This document shows positions 12,326 through 25,720 of a stretch of DNA of 64,000 nt, piece by piece (position 1 is the first letter of the stretch; every line of letters starts with the position of its first letter). The position numbers and the translations under genes are program-made. Source of the stretch: Ptiloglossa arizonensis (Eukaryota > Arthropoda > Insecta > Hymenoptera > Colletidae); assembly GCF_051014685.1 (NCBI RefSeq), contig NW_027478883.1, forward strand, positions 186,001 to 250,000, in the 5' to 3' direction. Below the pieces are notes generated by a model. The model saw only the letters and a list, made by a program, of their open reading frames with translations. It made no database searches and had not been told where the DNA came from.

Positions 12326-15223
12326 AAACAGCCATATCTCGCGAACGGATTGACCAATCCGCAAAATTTCTGTTGCATCTGAAAGTAGAAACTCGCCCGA
12401 TTACAACGGTATGCGTACTTTTCCCCTAGGCCGTTCTAGTTATTCGTTGCGAGCATCTGAACTGCGAAAATTTTGAGTTTCTCAAGCGTTTCTTACCTCC
12501 AAACTGCCATATCTCGCGAACGGATTGACGAATCCGCAAAATTTCTTTTGCACCAGAAAGTAGGAACTCGCCCGATTACAATGGTATGCGTACTTTTCCC
12601 CTAGGCCGTTCTAGTTATTCATTTCGAGCACCAGAACTGCGAAAATTTTCAGTTTCTCAAGCGTTTCTTACCTCCAAACTGCCATATCTCGCGAACGGAT
12701 TGACTAATCCGCAAAATTTCTGTTCCATCTGAAAGTAGAAACTCGCCCGATAACAACGGTATGTGTACTTTTCCCCTAGGCCGTACTAGTTACTCGTTTC
12801 GAGCATCAGAACTGCGAAAATTTTGAGTTTCTCAAGCGTTTCTTACTTCCAAACTGCCATATCTCGCGAACGGATGGACCAATCCGCATAATTTCTGTTG
12901 CATCTGAAAGTAGAAACTCGCCCGATTACAACGGTATATGTACTTTTCCCCTAGGCCGTTCTAGTTATGCTTGTCGAGCATCAGAAATGCGAAAATTTTG
13001 AGTTTCTCAAGCGTTTCTTACCTCCAAACTGCCATATCTCGTGAACGGATTGTCCGATCCGCAAAATTTCTGTTGCGTCTGAAAGTAGAAACCCGCCGAA
13101 ATAAAACGGTATGTGTACTTTTCCCCTAGGCCTTCTAGTTATTCGTTTCGAGCATCAAAACTGCGAAAATTTTGAGTTTCTCAAGCGTTTCTTACCTCCA
13201 AACTGCCATATCTCGCGAAAGGATTCACCAATCCGCAAAATTTCTGTTGCATCTGAAAGTAGAAACTCGCCCGATTACAACGGTATGCGTACTTTTCCCC
13301 TAGGACGTTCTAGTTATTCGTTGCGAGCATCAGAACTGCGAAAATTTTGAGTTTCTCAAGGGTTTCTTACCTCCAAACTGTCATATCTCGCGAACGGATT
13401 GACGAATCCGCAATATTTCTATTGCACCAAAAAGTAGGAACTCGCCCGATTACAACGGTATGCGTTCTATTCCCCTAGGCCGTTCTAGTTATGCTTGTCG
13501 AGCATCAGAAATGCGAAAATTTTGAGTTTCTCAAGCGTTTCTTACCTCCAAACTGCCATATCTCGTGAACGGATTGTCCGATCCGCAAAATTTCTGTTGC
13601 GTCTGAAAGTAGAAACTCGCCCGATAACAACGGTATGTGTACTTTTCCCCTAGGCCGTACTAGTTACTCGTTTCGAGCATCAGAACTGCGAAAATTTTGA
13701 GTTTCTCAAGCGTTTCTTACTTCCAAACTGCCATATCTCGCGAACGGATGGACCAATCCGCATAATTTCTGTTGCATCTGAAAGTAGAAACTCGCCCGAT
13801 TACAACGGTATATGTACTTTTCCCCTAGGCCGTTCTAGTTATGCTTGTCGAGCATTAGAACTGTGAAAATTTTGAATTTCTCAAGGGTTTCTTACCTCCA
13901 AACTGTCATATCTCGCGAACGGATTGACGAATCCGCAATATTTCTATTGCACCAAAAAGTAGGAACTCGCCCGATTACAACGGTATGCGTACTATTCCCC
14001 TAGGCCGTTCTAGTTATTCGTTTCGAGCATTAGAACTGTGAAAATTTTGAGTTTCTCAAGCGTTTCTTACCTCCAAACTGCCATATCTCGCGAACGGATT
14101 GACCAATCCGCAAAATTTCTGTTGCATCTGAAAGTAGAAACTCGCCCGATTACAACGGTGTGCGTACTTTTCCCCTAGGCCGTTCTAGTTATGCTTGTCG
14201 AGCATCAGAACTGCAAAAATTTTGAGTTTCTCAAGCGTTTCTTACCTCCAAACAGCCATATCTCGCGAACGGATTGACCAATCCGCAAAATTTCTGTTGC
14301 ATCTGAAAGTAGAAACTCGCCCGATTACAACGGTATGTGTACTTTTCCCCTAGGCCACTCTAGTTATTCGTTTCGAGCATCAGAACTGCGAAAATTTTGA
14401 GTTTCTCAAGCGTTTCTTACCTCCAAACTGCCATATCTCGCGAACGGATTGACCAATCCGCAAAATTTCTGTTGCATCTGAAAGTAGAAACGCGCCCGAT
14501 TACAACGGTATGCGTACTTTTCCCCTAGGCCGTTCTAGTTATTCGTTGCGAGCATCTGAACTGCGAAAATTTTGAGTTTCTCAAGCGTTTCTTACCTCCA
14601 AACTGCCATATCTCGCGAACGGATTGACGAATCCGCAAAATTTCTTTTGCACCAGAAAGTAGGAACTCGCCCAATTACAACGGTATGCGTACTATTCCCC
14701 TAGGCCGTTCTAGTTATTCATTTCGAGCATCAGAACTGCGAAAATTTTGAGTTTCTCAAGCGTTTCTTACCTCCAAACTGCCATATCTCGCGAACGGATT
14801 GACTAGTCCGCAAAATTTCTGTTGCATCTGAAAGCAGAAACTCGCCCGATAACAAGGGTATGTGTACTTTTCCCCTAGGCCGTACTAGTTACTCGTTTCG
14901 AGCATCAGAACTGCGAAAATTTTGAGTTTCTCAAGCGTTTCTTACTTCCAAACTGCCATATCTCGCGAACGGATGGACCAATCCGCATAATTTCTATTGC
15001 ATCTGAAAGTAGAAACTCGCCCGATTACAACGGTATATGTACTTTTCCCCTAGGCCGTTCTAGTTATGCTTGTCGAGCATCAGAAATGCGAAAATTTTGA
15101 GTTTCTCAAGGGTTTCTTACCTCCAAACTGTCATATGTCGCGAACGGATTGACGAATCCGCAATATTTCTATTGCACCAAAAAGTAGGAACTCGCCCGAT
15201 TACAACGGTATGCGTACTATTCC
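12326..15223 (+). repeat. Mosaic satellite segment with 3- and 5-monomer spacings
   Basis: No gene is present. The TCTCGTGAACGGATTGTCCGATCCGC type occurs near 13041 and 13566 (525 bases apart), and the GATAACAACGG/CCGTACTAG pair near 12745 and 13620 (875 bases, five monomers). Bases 13.99-15.06 kb repeat the block at 4.37-5.42 kb. A missing C in GGCCTTCTAG near 13130 and an ATAAAACGG change near 13100 are local oddities. The segment ends in a chimeric monomer at about 15060, where a TATGCTTG/AGAAATGCG front joins the CTGTCATATG back half typical of the next block. Confidence 0.75.
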
Positions 15224-16973
15224 CCTAGGCCGTTCTAGTTATTCGTTTCGAGCATTAGAACTGTGAAAATTTTGAGTTTCTCAAGCGTTTCTTACCTCCA
15301 AACTGCCATATCTCGCGAACGGATTGACCAAACCGCAAAATTTCTGTTGCATCTGAAAGTAGAAGCTCGCCCGATTACAACGGTATGCGTACATTTCCCC
15401 TAGGCCGTTCTAGTTATGCTTGTCGAGCATCAGAACTGCAAAAATTTTGAGTTTCTCAAGCGTTTCTTACCTCCAAACAGCCATATCTCGCGAACGGATT
15501 GACCAATCCGCAAAATTTCTGTTGCATCTGAAAGTAGAAACTCGCCCGATTACAACAGTATGTGTACTTTTCCCCTAGGCCGTTCTAGTTATTCGTTGCG
15601 AGCATCAGAACTGCGAAAATTTTGAGTTTCTCAAGGGTTTCTTACCTCCAAACTGTCATATCTCGCGAACGGATTGACGAATACGCAATATTTCTATTGC
15701 ACCAAAAAGTAGGAACTCGCCCGATTACAACGGTATGCGTACTATTCCCCTAGGCCGTTCTAGTTATTCATTTCGAGCATCAGAACTGCGAAAATTTTGA
15801 GTTTCTCAATCGTTTCTTACTTCCAAACTGCCATATCTCGCGAACGGATGGACCAATCCGCATAATTTCTGTTGCATCTGAAAGTAGAAACGCGCCCGAT
15901 TACAACGGTATGCGTATTTTTCCACTAGGCCGTTCTAGTTATGCTTGTCGAGCATCAGAAATGCGAAAATTTTGAGATTCTCAAGCGTTTCTTACCTCCA
16001 AACTGCCATATCTCGCGAACGGATTGACCGATCCGCAAAATTTCTGTTGCATCTAAAAGTAGAAACTCGCCCAAATACAACGGTATGTGTACTTTTCCCC
16101 TAGGCCGTTCTAGTTATGCTTGTCGAGCATCAGAAGTGCGAAAATTTTGAGTTTCTCAAGCGTTTCTTACCTCCAAACTGCTATATCTCGCGAACGGATT
16201 GACCAATCCGCAAAATTTCTGCTGCATCTGAAAGTAGAAACTCGCCCGATTTCAACGGTATTCGTACTTCTCCCCTAGGCCGTTCTGGTTATTCGTTTCG
16301 AGCATCAGAACTGCGAAAATTTTGAGTTTTTCAAGCGTTTCTTACCTCCGAACTGCCATATCTCGCGAACGGATTGACGAATACGCAATATTTCTATTGC
16401 ACCAAAAAGTAGGAACTCGCCCGATTACAACGGTATGCGTACTATTCCCCTAGGCCGTTCTAGTTATTCATTTCGAGCATCAGAACTGCGAAAATTTTGA
16501 GTTTCTCAATCGTTTCTTACTTCCAAACTGCCATATCTCGCGAACGGATGGACCAATCCGCATAATTTCTGTTGCATCTGAAAGTAGAAACGCGCCCGAT
16601 TACAACGGTATGCGTACTTTTCCCCTAGGCCGTTCTAGTTATGCTTGTCGAGCATCAGAAATGCGAAAATTTTGAGTTTCTCAAGCGTTTCTTACCTCCA
16701 AACTGCCATATCTCGCGAACGGATTGACCGATCCTCAAAATTTCTGTTGCGTCTGAAAGTAGAAACTCGCCGAAATACAACGGTATGTGTACTTTTCCCC
16801 TAGGCCATTCTAGTTATTCGTTTGGAGCATCAAAACTGCGAAAATTTTGAGTTTCTCAAGCGTTTCTTACCTCCAAACTGCCATATCTCGCGAACGGATT
16901 CACCAATCCGCAAAATTTCTGTTGCATCTGAAAGTAGAAACTCGCCCGATTACAACGGTATGCGTACTTTTCC
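15224..16973 (+). repeat. 11-mer HOR, leading partial copy (10 monomers, B-K)
   Basis: This is the first appearance of the 11-monomer HOR. I label the monomers A-K: A has TTGCGTGCATCAG and CTGTCATATC; B ATTAGAACTGTG and CCAAACCGC; C CTGCAAAAA and AAACAGCC; D CTGTCATATC and GACGAATACG; E CTCAATCG, GGATGGACC and TTTTTCCACTAGG; F GAGATTCTC; G CTGCTATATC and GATTTCAACGGTATTCG; H TTCTGGTTATTCG with GACGAATACG; I like E but with a normal CCTAGG junction; J GATCCTCAAAATTTC and TTGCGTCTG; K GGCCATTC, AGCATCAAAACTG and GGATTCACC. Here B-K are present and A is replaced by the chimeric monomer before 15224. This copy differs slightly from later ones, for example AGAAGTGCG in G and GTAGGAACTC in H. Confidence 0.9.
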
Positions 16974-18898
16974 CCTAGGCCGTTCTAGTTATTCGTTGCG
17001 TGCATCAGAACTGCGAAAATTTTGAGTTTCTCAAGGGTTTCTTACCTCCAAACTGTCATATCTCGCGAACGGATTGACGAATCCGCAATATTTCTATTGC
17101 ACCAAAAAGTAGGAACTCGCCCGATTACAACGGTATGCGTACTATTCCCCTAGGCCGTTCTAGTTATTCGTTTCGAGCATTAGAACTGTGAAAATTTTGA
17201 GTTTTCTCAAGCGTTTCTTACCTCCAAACTGCCATATCTCGCGAACGGATTAACCAAACCGCAAAATTTCTGTTGCATCTGAAAGTAGAAACTCGCCCGA
17301 TTACAACGGTATGCGTACTTTTCCCTAGGCCGTTCTAGTTATGCTTGTCGAGCATCAGAACTGCAAAAATTTTGAGTTTCTCAAGCGTTTCTTACCTCCA
17401 AACAGCCATATCTCGCGAACGGATTGACCAATCCGCAAAATTTCTGTTGCATCTGAAAGTAGAAACTCGCCCGATTACAACGGTATGTGTACTTTTCCCC
17501 TAGGCCGTTCTAGTTATTCGTTGCGAGCATCAGAACTGCGAAAATTTTGAGTTTCTCAAGGGTTTCTTACCTCCAAACTGTCATATCTCGCGAACGGATT
17601 GACGAATACGCAATATTTCTATTGCACCAAAAAGTAGGAACTCGCCCGATTACAACGGTATGCGTACTATTCCCCTAGGCCGTTCTAGTTATTCATTTCG
17701 AGCATCAGAACTGCGAAAATTTTGAGTTTCTCAATCGTTTCTTACTTCCAAACTGCCATATCTCGCGAACGGATGGACCAATCCGCATAATTTTCTGTTG
17801 CATCTGAAAGTAGAAACGCGCCCGATTACAACGGTATGCGTATTTTTCCACTAGGCCGTTCTAGTTATGCTTGTCGAGCATCAGAAATGCGAAAATTTTG
17901 AGATTCTCAAGCGTTTCTTACCTCCAAACTGCCATATCTCGCGAACGGATTGACCGATCCGCAAAATTTCTGTTGCATCTGAAAGTAGAAACTCGCCCAA
18001 ATACAACGGTATGTGTACTTTTCCCCTAGGCCGTTCTAGTTATGCTTGTCGAGCATCAGAAATGCGAAAATTTTGAGTTTCTCAAGCGTTTCTTACCTCC
18101 AAACTGCTATATCTCGCGAACGGATTGACCAATCCGCAAAATTTCTGCTGCATCTGAAAGTAGAAACTCGCCCGATTTCAACGGTATTCGTACTTCTCCC
18201 TAGGCCGTTCTGGTTATTCGTTTCGAGCATCAGAACTGCGAAAATTTTGAGTTTTTCAAGCGTTTCTTACCTCCAAACTGCCATATCTCGCGAACGGATT
18301 GACGAATACGCAATATTTCTATTGCACCAAAAAGTAGGTACTCGCCCGATTACAACGGTATGCGTACTATTCCCCTAGGCCGTTCTAGTTATTCATTTCG
18401 AGCATCAGAACTGCGAAAATTTTGAGTTTCTCAATCGTTTCTTACTTCCAAACTGCCATATCTCGCGAACGGATGGACCAATCCGCATAATTTCTGTTGC
18501 ATCTGAAAGTAGAAACGCGCCCGATTACAACGGTATGCGTACTTTTCCCCTAGGCCGTTCTAGTTATGCTTGTCGAGCATCAGAAATGCGAAAATTTTGA
18601 GTTTCTCAAGCGTTTCTTACCTCCAAACTGCCATATCTCGCGAACGGATTGACCGATCCTCAAAATTTCTGTTGCGTCTGAAAGTAGAAACTCGCCGAAA
18701 TACAACGGTATGTGTACTTTTCCCCTAGGCCATTCTAGTTATTCGTTTCGAGCATCAAAACTGCGAAAATTTTGAGTTTCTCAAGCGTTTCTTACCTCCA
18801 AACTGCCATATCTCGCGAACGGATTCACCAATCCGCAAAATTTCTGTTGCATCTGAAAGTAGAAACTCGCCCGATTACAACGGTATGCGTACTTTTCC
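16974..18898 (+). repeat. 11-mer HOR copy 1 (1925 bp)
   Basis: This is a complete A-K copy. Its length equals 11 x 175 because four single-base homopolymer changes cancel: an extra T near 17203, a lost C near 17322, an extra T near 17792 and a lost C near 18198. The 110-codon open frame at 18046-18378 crosses the last of these, which happens to restore frame between two monomers. It is not evidence of coding. Confidence 0.95.
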
Positions 18899-20821
18899 CC
18901 TAGGCCGTTCTAGTTATTCGTTGCGTGCATCAGAACTGCGAAAATTTTGAGTTTCTCAAGGGTTTCTTACCTCCAAACTGTCATATCTCGCGAACGGATT
19001 GACGAATCCGCAATATTTCTATTGCACCAAAAAGTAGGAACTCGCCGATTACAACGGTATGCGTACTATTCCCCTAGGCCGTTCTAGTTATTCGTTTCGA
19101 GCATTAGAACTGTGAAAATTTTGAGTTTCTCAAGCGTTTCTTACCTCCAAACTGCCATATCTCGCGAACGGATTAACCAAACCGCAAAATTTCTGTTGCA
19201 TCTGAAAGTAGAAACTCGCCCGATTACAACGGTATGCGTACTTTTCCCCTAGGCCGTTCTAGTTATGCTTGTCGAGCATCAGAACTGCAAAAATTTTGAG
19301 TTTCTCAAGCGTTTCTTACCTCCAAACAGCCATATCTCGCGAACGGATTGACCAATCCGCAAAATTTCTGTTGCATCTGAAAGTAGAAACTCGCCCGATT
19401 ACAACGGTATGTGTACTTTTCCCCTAGGCCGTTCTAGTTATTCGTTGCGAGCATCAGAACTGCGAAAATTTTGAGTTTCTCAAGGGTTTCTTACCTCCAA
19501 ACTGTCATATCTCGCGAACGGATTGACGAATACGCAATATTTCTATTGCACCAAAAAGTAGGAACTCGCCCGATTACAACGGTATGCGTACTATTCCCCT
19601 AGGCCGTTCTAGTTATTCATTTCGAGCATCAGAACTGCGAAAATTTTGAGTTTCTCAATCGTTTCTTACTTCCAAACTGCCATATCTCGCGAACGGATGG
19701 ACCAATCCGCATAATTTCTGTTGCATCTGAAAGTAGAAACGCGCCCGATTACAACGGTATGCGTATTTTTCCACTAGGCCGTTCTAGTTATGCTTGTCGA
19801 GCATCAGAAATGCGAAAATTTTGAGATTCTCAAGCGTTTCTTACCTCCAAACTGCCATATCTCGCGAACGGATTGACCGATCCGCAAAATTTCTGTTGCA
19901 TCTGAAAGTAGAAACTCGCCCAAATACAACGGTATGTGTACTTTTCCCCTAGGCCGTTCTAGTTATGCTTGTCGAGCATCAGAAATGCGAAAATTTGAGT
20001 TTCTCAAGCGTTTCTTACCTCCAAACTGCTATATCTCGCGAACGGATTGACCAATCCGCAAAATTTCTGCTGCATCTGAAAGTAGAAACTCGCCCGATTT
20101 CAACGGTATTCGTACTTCTCCCCTAGGCCGTTCTGGTTATTCGTTTCGAGCATCAGAACTGCGAAAATTTTGAGTTTTTCAAGCGTTTCTTACCTCCAAA
20201 CTGCCATATCTCGCGAACGGATTGACGAATACGCAATATTTCTATTGCACCAAAAAGTAGGTACTCGCCCGATTACAACGGTATGCGTACTATTCCCCTA
20301 GGCCGTTCTAGTTATTCATTTCGAGCATCAGAACTGCGAAAATTTTGAGTTTCTCAATCGTTTCTTACTTCCAAACTGCCATATCTCGCGAACGGATGGA
20401 CCAATCCGCATAATTTCTGTTGCATCTGAAAGTAGAAACGCGCCCGATTACAACGGTATGCGTACTTTTCCCCTAGGCCGTTCTAGTTATGCTTGTCGAG
20501 CATCAGAAATGCGAAAATTTTGAGTTTCTCAAGCGTTTCTTACCTCCAAACTGCCATATCTCGCGAACGGATTGACCGATCCTCAAAATTTCTGTTGCGT
20601 CTGAAAGTAGAAACTCGCCGAAATACAACGGTATGTGTACTTTTCCCCTAGGCCATTCTAGTTATTCGTTTCGAGCATCAAAACTGCGAAAATTTTGAGT
20701 TTCTCAAGCGTTTCTTACCTCCAAACTGCCATATCTCGCGAACGGATTCACCAATCCGCAAAATTTCTGTTGCATCTGAAAGTAGAAACTCGCCCGATTA
20801 CAACGGTATGCGTACTTTTCC
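18899..20821 (+). repeat. 11-mer HOR copy 2 (1923 bp)
   Basis: This is a complete A-K copy, nearly identical to copy 1. It is two bases shorter than 11 x 175 because of CGCCGATT near 19044 and AAAATTTGAG near 19993, both single-base losses in homopolymers. Confidence 0.95.
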
Positions 20822-22745
20822 CCTAGGCCGTTCTAGTTATTCGTTGCGTGCATCAGAACTGCGAAAATTTTGAGTTTCTCAAGGGTTTCTTACCTCCAAA
20901 CTGTCATATCTCGCGAACGGATTGACGAATCCGCAATATTTCTATTGCACCAAAAAGTAGGAACTCGCCCGATTACAACGGTATGCGTACTATTCCCCTA
21001 GGCCGTTCTAGTTATTCGTTTCGAGCATTAGAACTGTGAAAATTTTGAGTTTCTCAAGCGTTTCTTACCTCCAAACTGCCATATCTCGCGAACGGATTAA
21101 CCAAACCGCAAAATTTCTGTTGCATCTGAAAGTAGAAACTCGCCGATTACAACGGTATGCGTACTTTTCCCCTAGGCCGTTCTAGTTATGCTTGTCGAGC
21201 ATCAGAACTGCAAAAATTTTGAGTTTCTCAAGCGTTTCTTACCTCCAAACAGCCATATCTCGCGAACGGATTGACCAATCCGCAAAATTTCTGTTGCATC
21301 TGAAAGTAGAAACTCGCCCGATTACAACGGTATGTGTACTTTTCCCCTAGGCCGTTCTAGTTATTCGTTGCGAGCATCAGAACTGCGAAAATTTTGAGTT
21401 TCTCAAGGGTTTCTTACCTCCAAACTGTCATATCTCGCGAACGGATTGACGAATACGCAATATTTCTATTGCACCAAAAAGTAGGAACTCGCCCGATTAC
21501 AACGGTATGCGTACTATTCCCCTAGGCCGTTCTAGTTATTCATTTCGAGCATCAGAACTGCGAAAATTTTGAGTTTCTCAATCGTTTCTTACTTCCAAAC
21601 TGCCATATCTCGCGAACGGATGGACCAATCCGCATAATTTCTGTTGCATCTGAAAGTAGAAACGCGCCCGATTACAACGGTATGCGTATTTTTCCACTAG
21701 GCCGTTCTAGTTATGCTTGTCGAGCATCAGAAATGCGAAAATTTTGAGATTCTCAAGCGTTTCTTACCTCCAAACTGCCATATCTCGCGAACGGATTGAC
21801 CGATCCGCAAAATTTCTGTTGCATCTGAAAGTAGAAACTCGCCCAAATACAACGGTATGTGTACTTTTCCCCTAGGCCGTTCTAGTTATGCTTGTCGAGC
21901 ATCAGAAATGCGAAAATTTTGAGTTTCTCAAGCGTTTCTTACCTCCAAACTGCTATATCTCGCGAACGGATTGACCAATCCGCAAAATTTCTGCTGCATC
22001 TGAAAGTAGAAACTCGCCCGATTTCAACGGTATTCGTACTTCTCCCCTAGGCCGTTCTGGTTATTCGTTTCGAGCATCAGAACTGCGAAAATTTTGAGTT
22101 TTTCAAGCGTTTCTTACCTCCAAACTGCCATATCTCGCGAACGGATTGACGAATACGCAATATTTCTATTGCACCAAAAAGTAGGTACTCGCCCGATTAC
22201 AACGGTATGCGTACTATTCCCCTAGGCCGTTCTAGTTATTCATTTCGAGCATCAGAACTGCGAAAATTTTGAGTTTCTCAATCGTTTCTTACTTCCAAAC
22301 TGCCATATCTCGCGAACGGATGGACCAATCCGCATAATTTCTGTTGCATCTGAAAGTAGAAACGCGCCCGATTACAACGGTATGCGTACTTTTCCCCTAG
22401 GCCGTTCTAGTTATGCTTGTCGAGCATCAGAAATGCGAAAATTTTGAGTTTCTCAAGCGTTTCTTACCTCCAAACTGCCATATCTCGCGAACGGATTGAC
22501 CGATCCTCAAAATTTCTGTTGCGTCTGAAAGTAGAAACTCGCCGAAATACAACGGTATGTGTACTTTTCCCCTAGGCCATTCTAGTTATTCGTTTCGAGC
22601 ATCAAAACTGCGAAAATTTTGAGTTTCTCAAGCGTTTCTTACCTCCAAACTGCCATATCTCGCGAACGGATTCACCAATCCGCAAAATTTCTGTTGCATC
22701 TGAAAGTAGAAACTCGCCCGATTACAACGGTATGCGTACTTTTCC
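20822..22745 (+). repeat. 11-mer HOR copy 3 (1924 bp)
   Basis: This is a complete A-K copy, nearly identical to copies 1 and 2, with one lost C (CTCGCCGATTAC near 21143). Copies 1-3 form the most homogeneous part of the window. Confidence 0.95.
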
Positions 22746-24320
22746 CCTAGGCCGTTCTAGTTATTCGTTGCGTGCATCAGAACTGCGAAAATTTTGAGTT
22801 TCTCAAGGGTTTCTTACCTCCAAACTGTCATATCTCGCGAACGGATTGACGAATCCGCAATATTTCTATTGCACCAAAAAGTAGGAACTCGCCCGATTAC
22901 AACGGTATGCGTACTATTCCCCTAGGCCGTTCTAGTTATTCGTTTCGAGCATTAGAACTGTGAAAATTTTGAGTTTCTCAAGCGTTTCTTACCTCCAAAC
23001 TGCCATATCTCGCGAACGGATTAACCAAACCGCAAAATTTCTGTTGCATCTGAAAGTAGAAACTCGCCCGATTACAACGGTATGCGTACTTTTCCCCTAG
23101 GCCGTTCTAGTTATGCTTGTCGAGCATCAGAACTGCAAAAATTTTGAGTTTCTCAAGCGTTTCTTACCTCCAAACAGCCATATCTCGCGAACGGATTGAC
23201 CAATCCGCAAAATTTCTGTTGCATCTGAAAGTAGAAACTCGCCCGATTACAACGGTATGTGTACTTTTCCCCTAGGCCGTTCTAGTTATTCGTTGCGAGC
23301 ATCAGAACTGCGAAAATTTTGAGTTTCTCAAGGGTTTCTTACCTCCAAACTGTCATATCTCGCGAACGGATTGACGAATACGCAATATTTCTATTGCACC
23401 AAAAAGTAGGAACTCGCCCGATTACAACGGTATGCGTACTATTCCCCTAGGCCGTTCTAGTTATTCATTTCGAGCATCAGAACTGCGAAAATTTTGAGTT
23501 TCTCAATCGTTTCTTACTTCCAAACTGCCATATCTCGCGAACGGATGGACCAATCCGCATAATTTCTGTTGCATCTGAAAGTAGAAACGCGCCCGATTAC
23601 AACGGTATGCGTACTTCTCCCCTAGGCCGTTCTGGTTATTCGTTTCGAGCATCAGAACTGCGAAAATTTTGAGTTTTTCAAGCGTTTCTTACCTCCAAAC
23701 TGCCATATCTCGCGAACGGATTGACGAATTCGCAATATTTCTATTGCACCAAAAAGTAGGAACTCGCCCGATTACAACGGTATGCGTACTATTCCCCTAG
23801 GCCGTTCTAGTTATTCATTTCGAGCATCAGAACTGCGAAAATTTTGAGTTTCTCAATCGTTTCTTACTTCCAAACTGCCATATCTCGCGAACGGATGGAC
23901 CAATCCGCATAATTTCTGTTGCATCTGAAAGTAGAAACGCGCCCGATTACAACGGTATGCGTACTTTTCCCCTAGGCCGTTCTAGTTATGCTTGTCGAGC
24001 ATCAGAAATGCGAAAATTTTGAGTTTCTCAAGCGTTTCTTACCTCCAAACTGCCATATCTCGCGAACGGATTGACCGATCCTCAAAATTTCTGTTGCGTC
24101 TGAAAGTAGAAACTCGCCGAAATACAACGGTATGTGTACTTTTCCCCTAGGCCATTCTAGTTATTCGTTTCGAGCATCAAAACTGCGAAAATTTTGAGTT
24201 TCTCAAGCGTTTCTTACCTCCAAACTGCCATATCTCGCGAACGGATTCACCAATCCGCAAAATTTCTGTTGCATCTGAAAGTAGAAACTCGCCCGATTAC
24301 AACGGTATGCGTACTTTTCC
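22746..24320 (+). repeat. 11-mer HOR copy 4, shortened to 9 monomers (1575 bp)
   Basis: Monomers A-E and H-K are present, while F and G are missing. Monomer E (GAAACGCGCCC) runs straight into the ACTTCTCCCCTAGG end that belongs to G, near 23590-23625. This is a hybrid E/G junction, the expected product of one in-register unequal exchange that removed exactly two monomers. Confidence 0.93.
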
Positions 24321-25720
24321 CCTAGGCCGTTCTAGTTATTCGTTGCGTGCATCAGAACTGCGAAAATTTTGAGTTTCTCAAGGGTTTCTTACCTCCAAAC
24401 TGTCATATCTCGCGAACGGATTGACGAATCCGCAATATTTCCATTGCACCAAAAAGTAGGAACTCGCCCGATTACAACGGTATGCGTACTATTCCCCTAG
24501 GCCGTTCTAGTTATTCGTTTCGAGCATTAGAACTGTGAAAATTTTGAGTTTCTCAAGCGTTTCTTACCTCCAAACTGCCATATCTCGCGAACGGATTTAC
24601 CAAACCGCAAAATTTCTGTTGCATCTGAAAGTAGAAACTCGCCCGATTACAACGGTATGCGTACTTTTCCCCTAGGCCGTTCTAGTTATGCTTGTCGAGC
24701 ATCAGAACTGCAAAAATTTTGAGTTTCTCAAGCGTTTCTTACCTCCAAACAGCCATATCTCGCGAACGGATTGACCAATCCGCAAGATTTCTGTTGCATC
24801 TGAAAGTAGAAACTCGCCCGATTACAACGATATGTGTACTTTTCCCCTAGGCCGTTCTAGTTATTCGTTGCGAGCATCAGAACTGCGAAAATTTTGAGTT
24901 TCTCAAGGGTTTCTTACCTCCAAACTGTCATATCTCGCGAACGGATTGACGAATACGCAATATTTCTATTGCACCAAAAAGTAGGAACTCGCCCGATTAC
25001 AACGGTATGCGTACTATTCCCCTAGGCCGTTCTAGTTATTCATTTCGAGCATCAGAACTGCGAAAATTTTGAGTTTCTCAATCGTTTCTTACTTCCAAAC
25101 TGCCATATCTCGCGAACGGATGGACCAATCCGCATAATTTCTGTTGCATCTGAAAGTAGAAACGCGCCCGATTACAACGGTATGCGTATTTTTCCACTAG
25201 GCCGTTCTAGTTATGCTTGTCGAGCATCAGAAATGCGAAAATTTTGAGTTTCTCAAGCGTTTCTTACCTCCAAACTGCTATATCTCGCGAACGGATTGAC
25301 CAATCCGCAAAATTTCTGCTGCATCTGAAAGTAGAAACTCGCCCGATTTCAACGGTATTCGTACTTCTCCCCTAGGCCGTTCTGGTTATTCGTTTCGAGC
25401 ATCAGAACTGCGAAAATTTTGAGTTTTTCAAGCGTTTCTTACCTCCAAACTGCAATATCTCGCGAACGGATTGACGAATACGCAATATTTCTATTGCACC
25501 AAAAAGTAGGAACTCGCCCGATTACAACGGTATGCGTACTATTCCCCTAGGCCGTTCTAGTTATTCATTTCGAGCATCAGAACTGCGAAAATTTTGAGTT
25601 TCTCAATCGTTTCTTACTTCCAAACTGCCATATCTCGCGAACGGATGGACCAATCCGCATAATTTCTGTTGCATCTGAAAGTAGAAACGCGCCCGATTAC
25701 AACGGTATGCGTACTTTTCC
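24321..25720 (+). repeat. 11-mer HOR copy 5, shortened and diverging (8 monomers)
   Basis: A, B, C, D, E, G, H and I are present. F is missing: after the TTTTTCCACTAGG end of E the next monomer carries the G marks CTGCTATATC and TTCTGCTGC. Private changes (TTCCATTGCACC, GGATTTACC, CGCAAGATTTC, ACGATATGTG) set it apart from copies 1-3. After I the order breaks and a C-like monomer (AAACAGCC) starts the next block at about 25721, so this is the right edge of the 11-mer domain. Confidence 0.9.
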
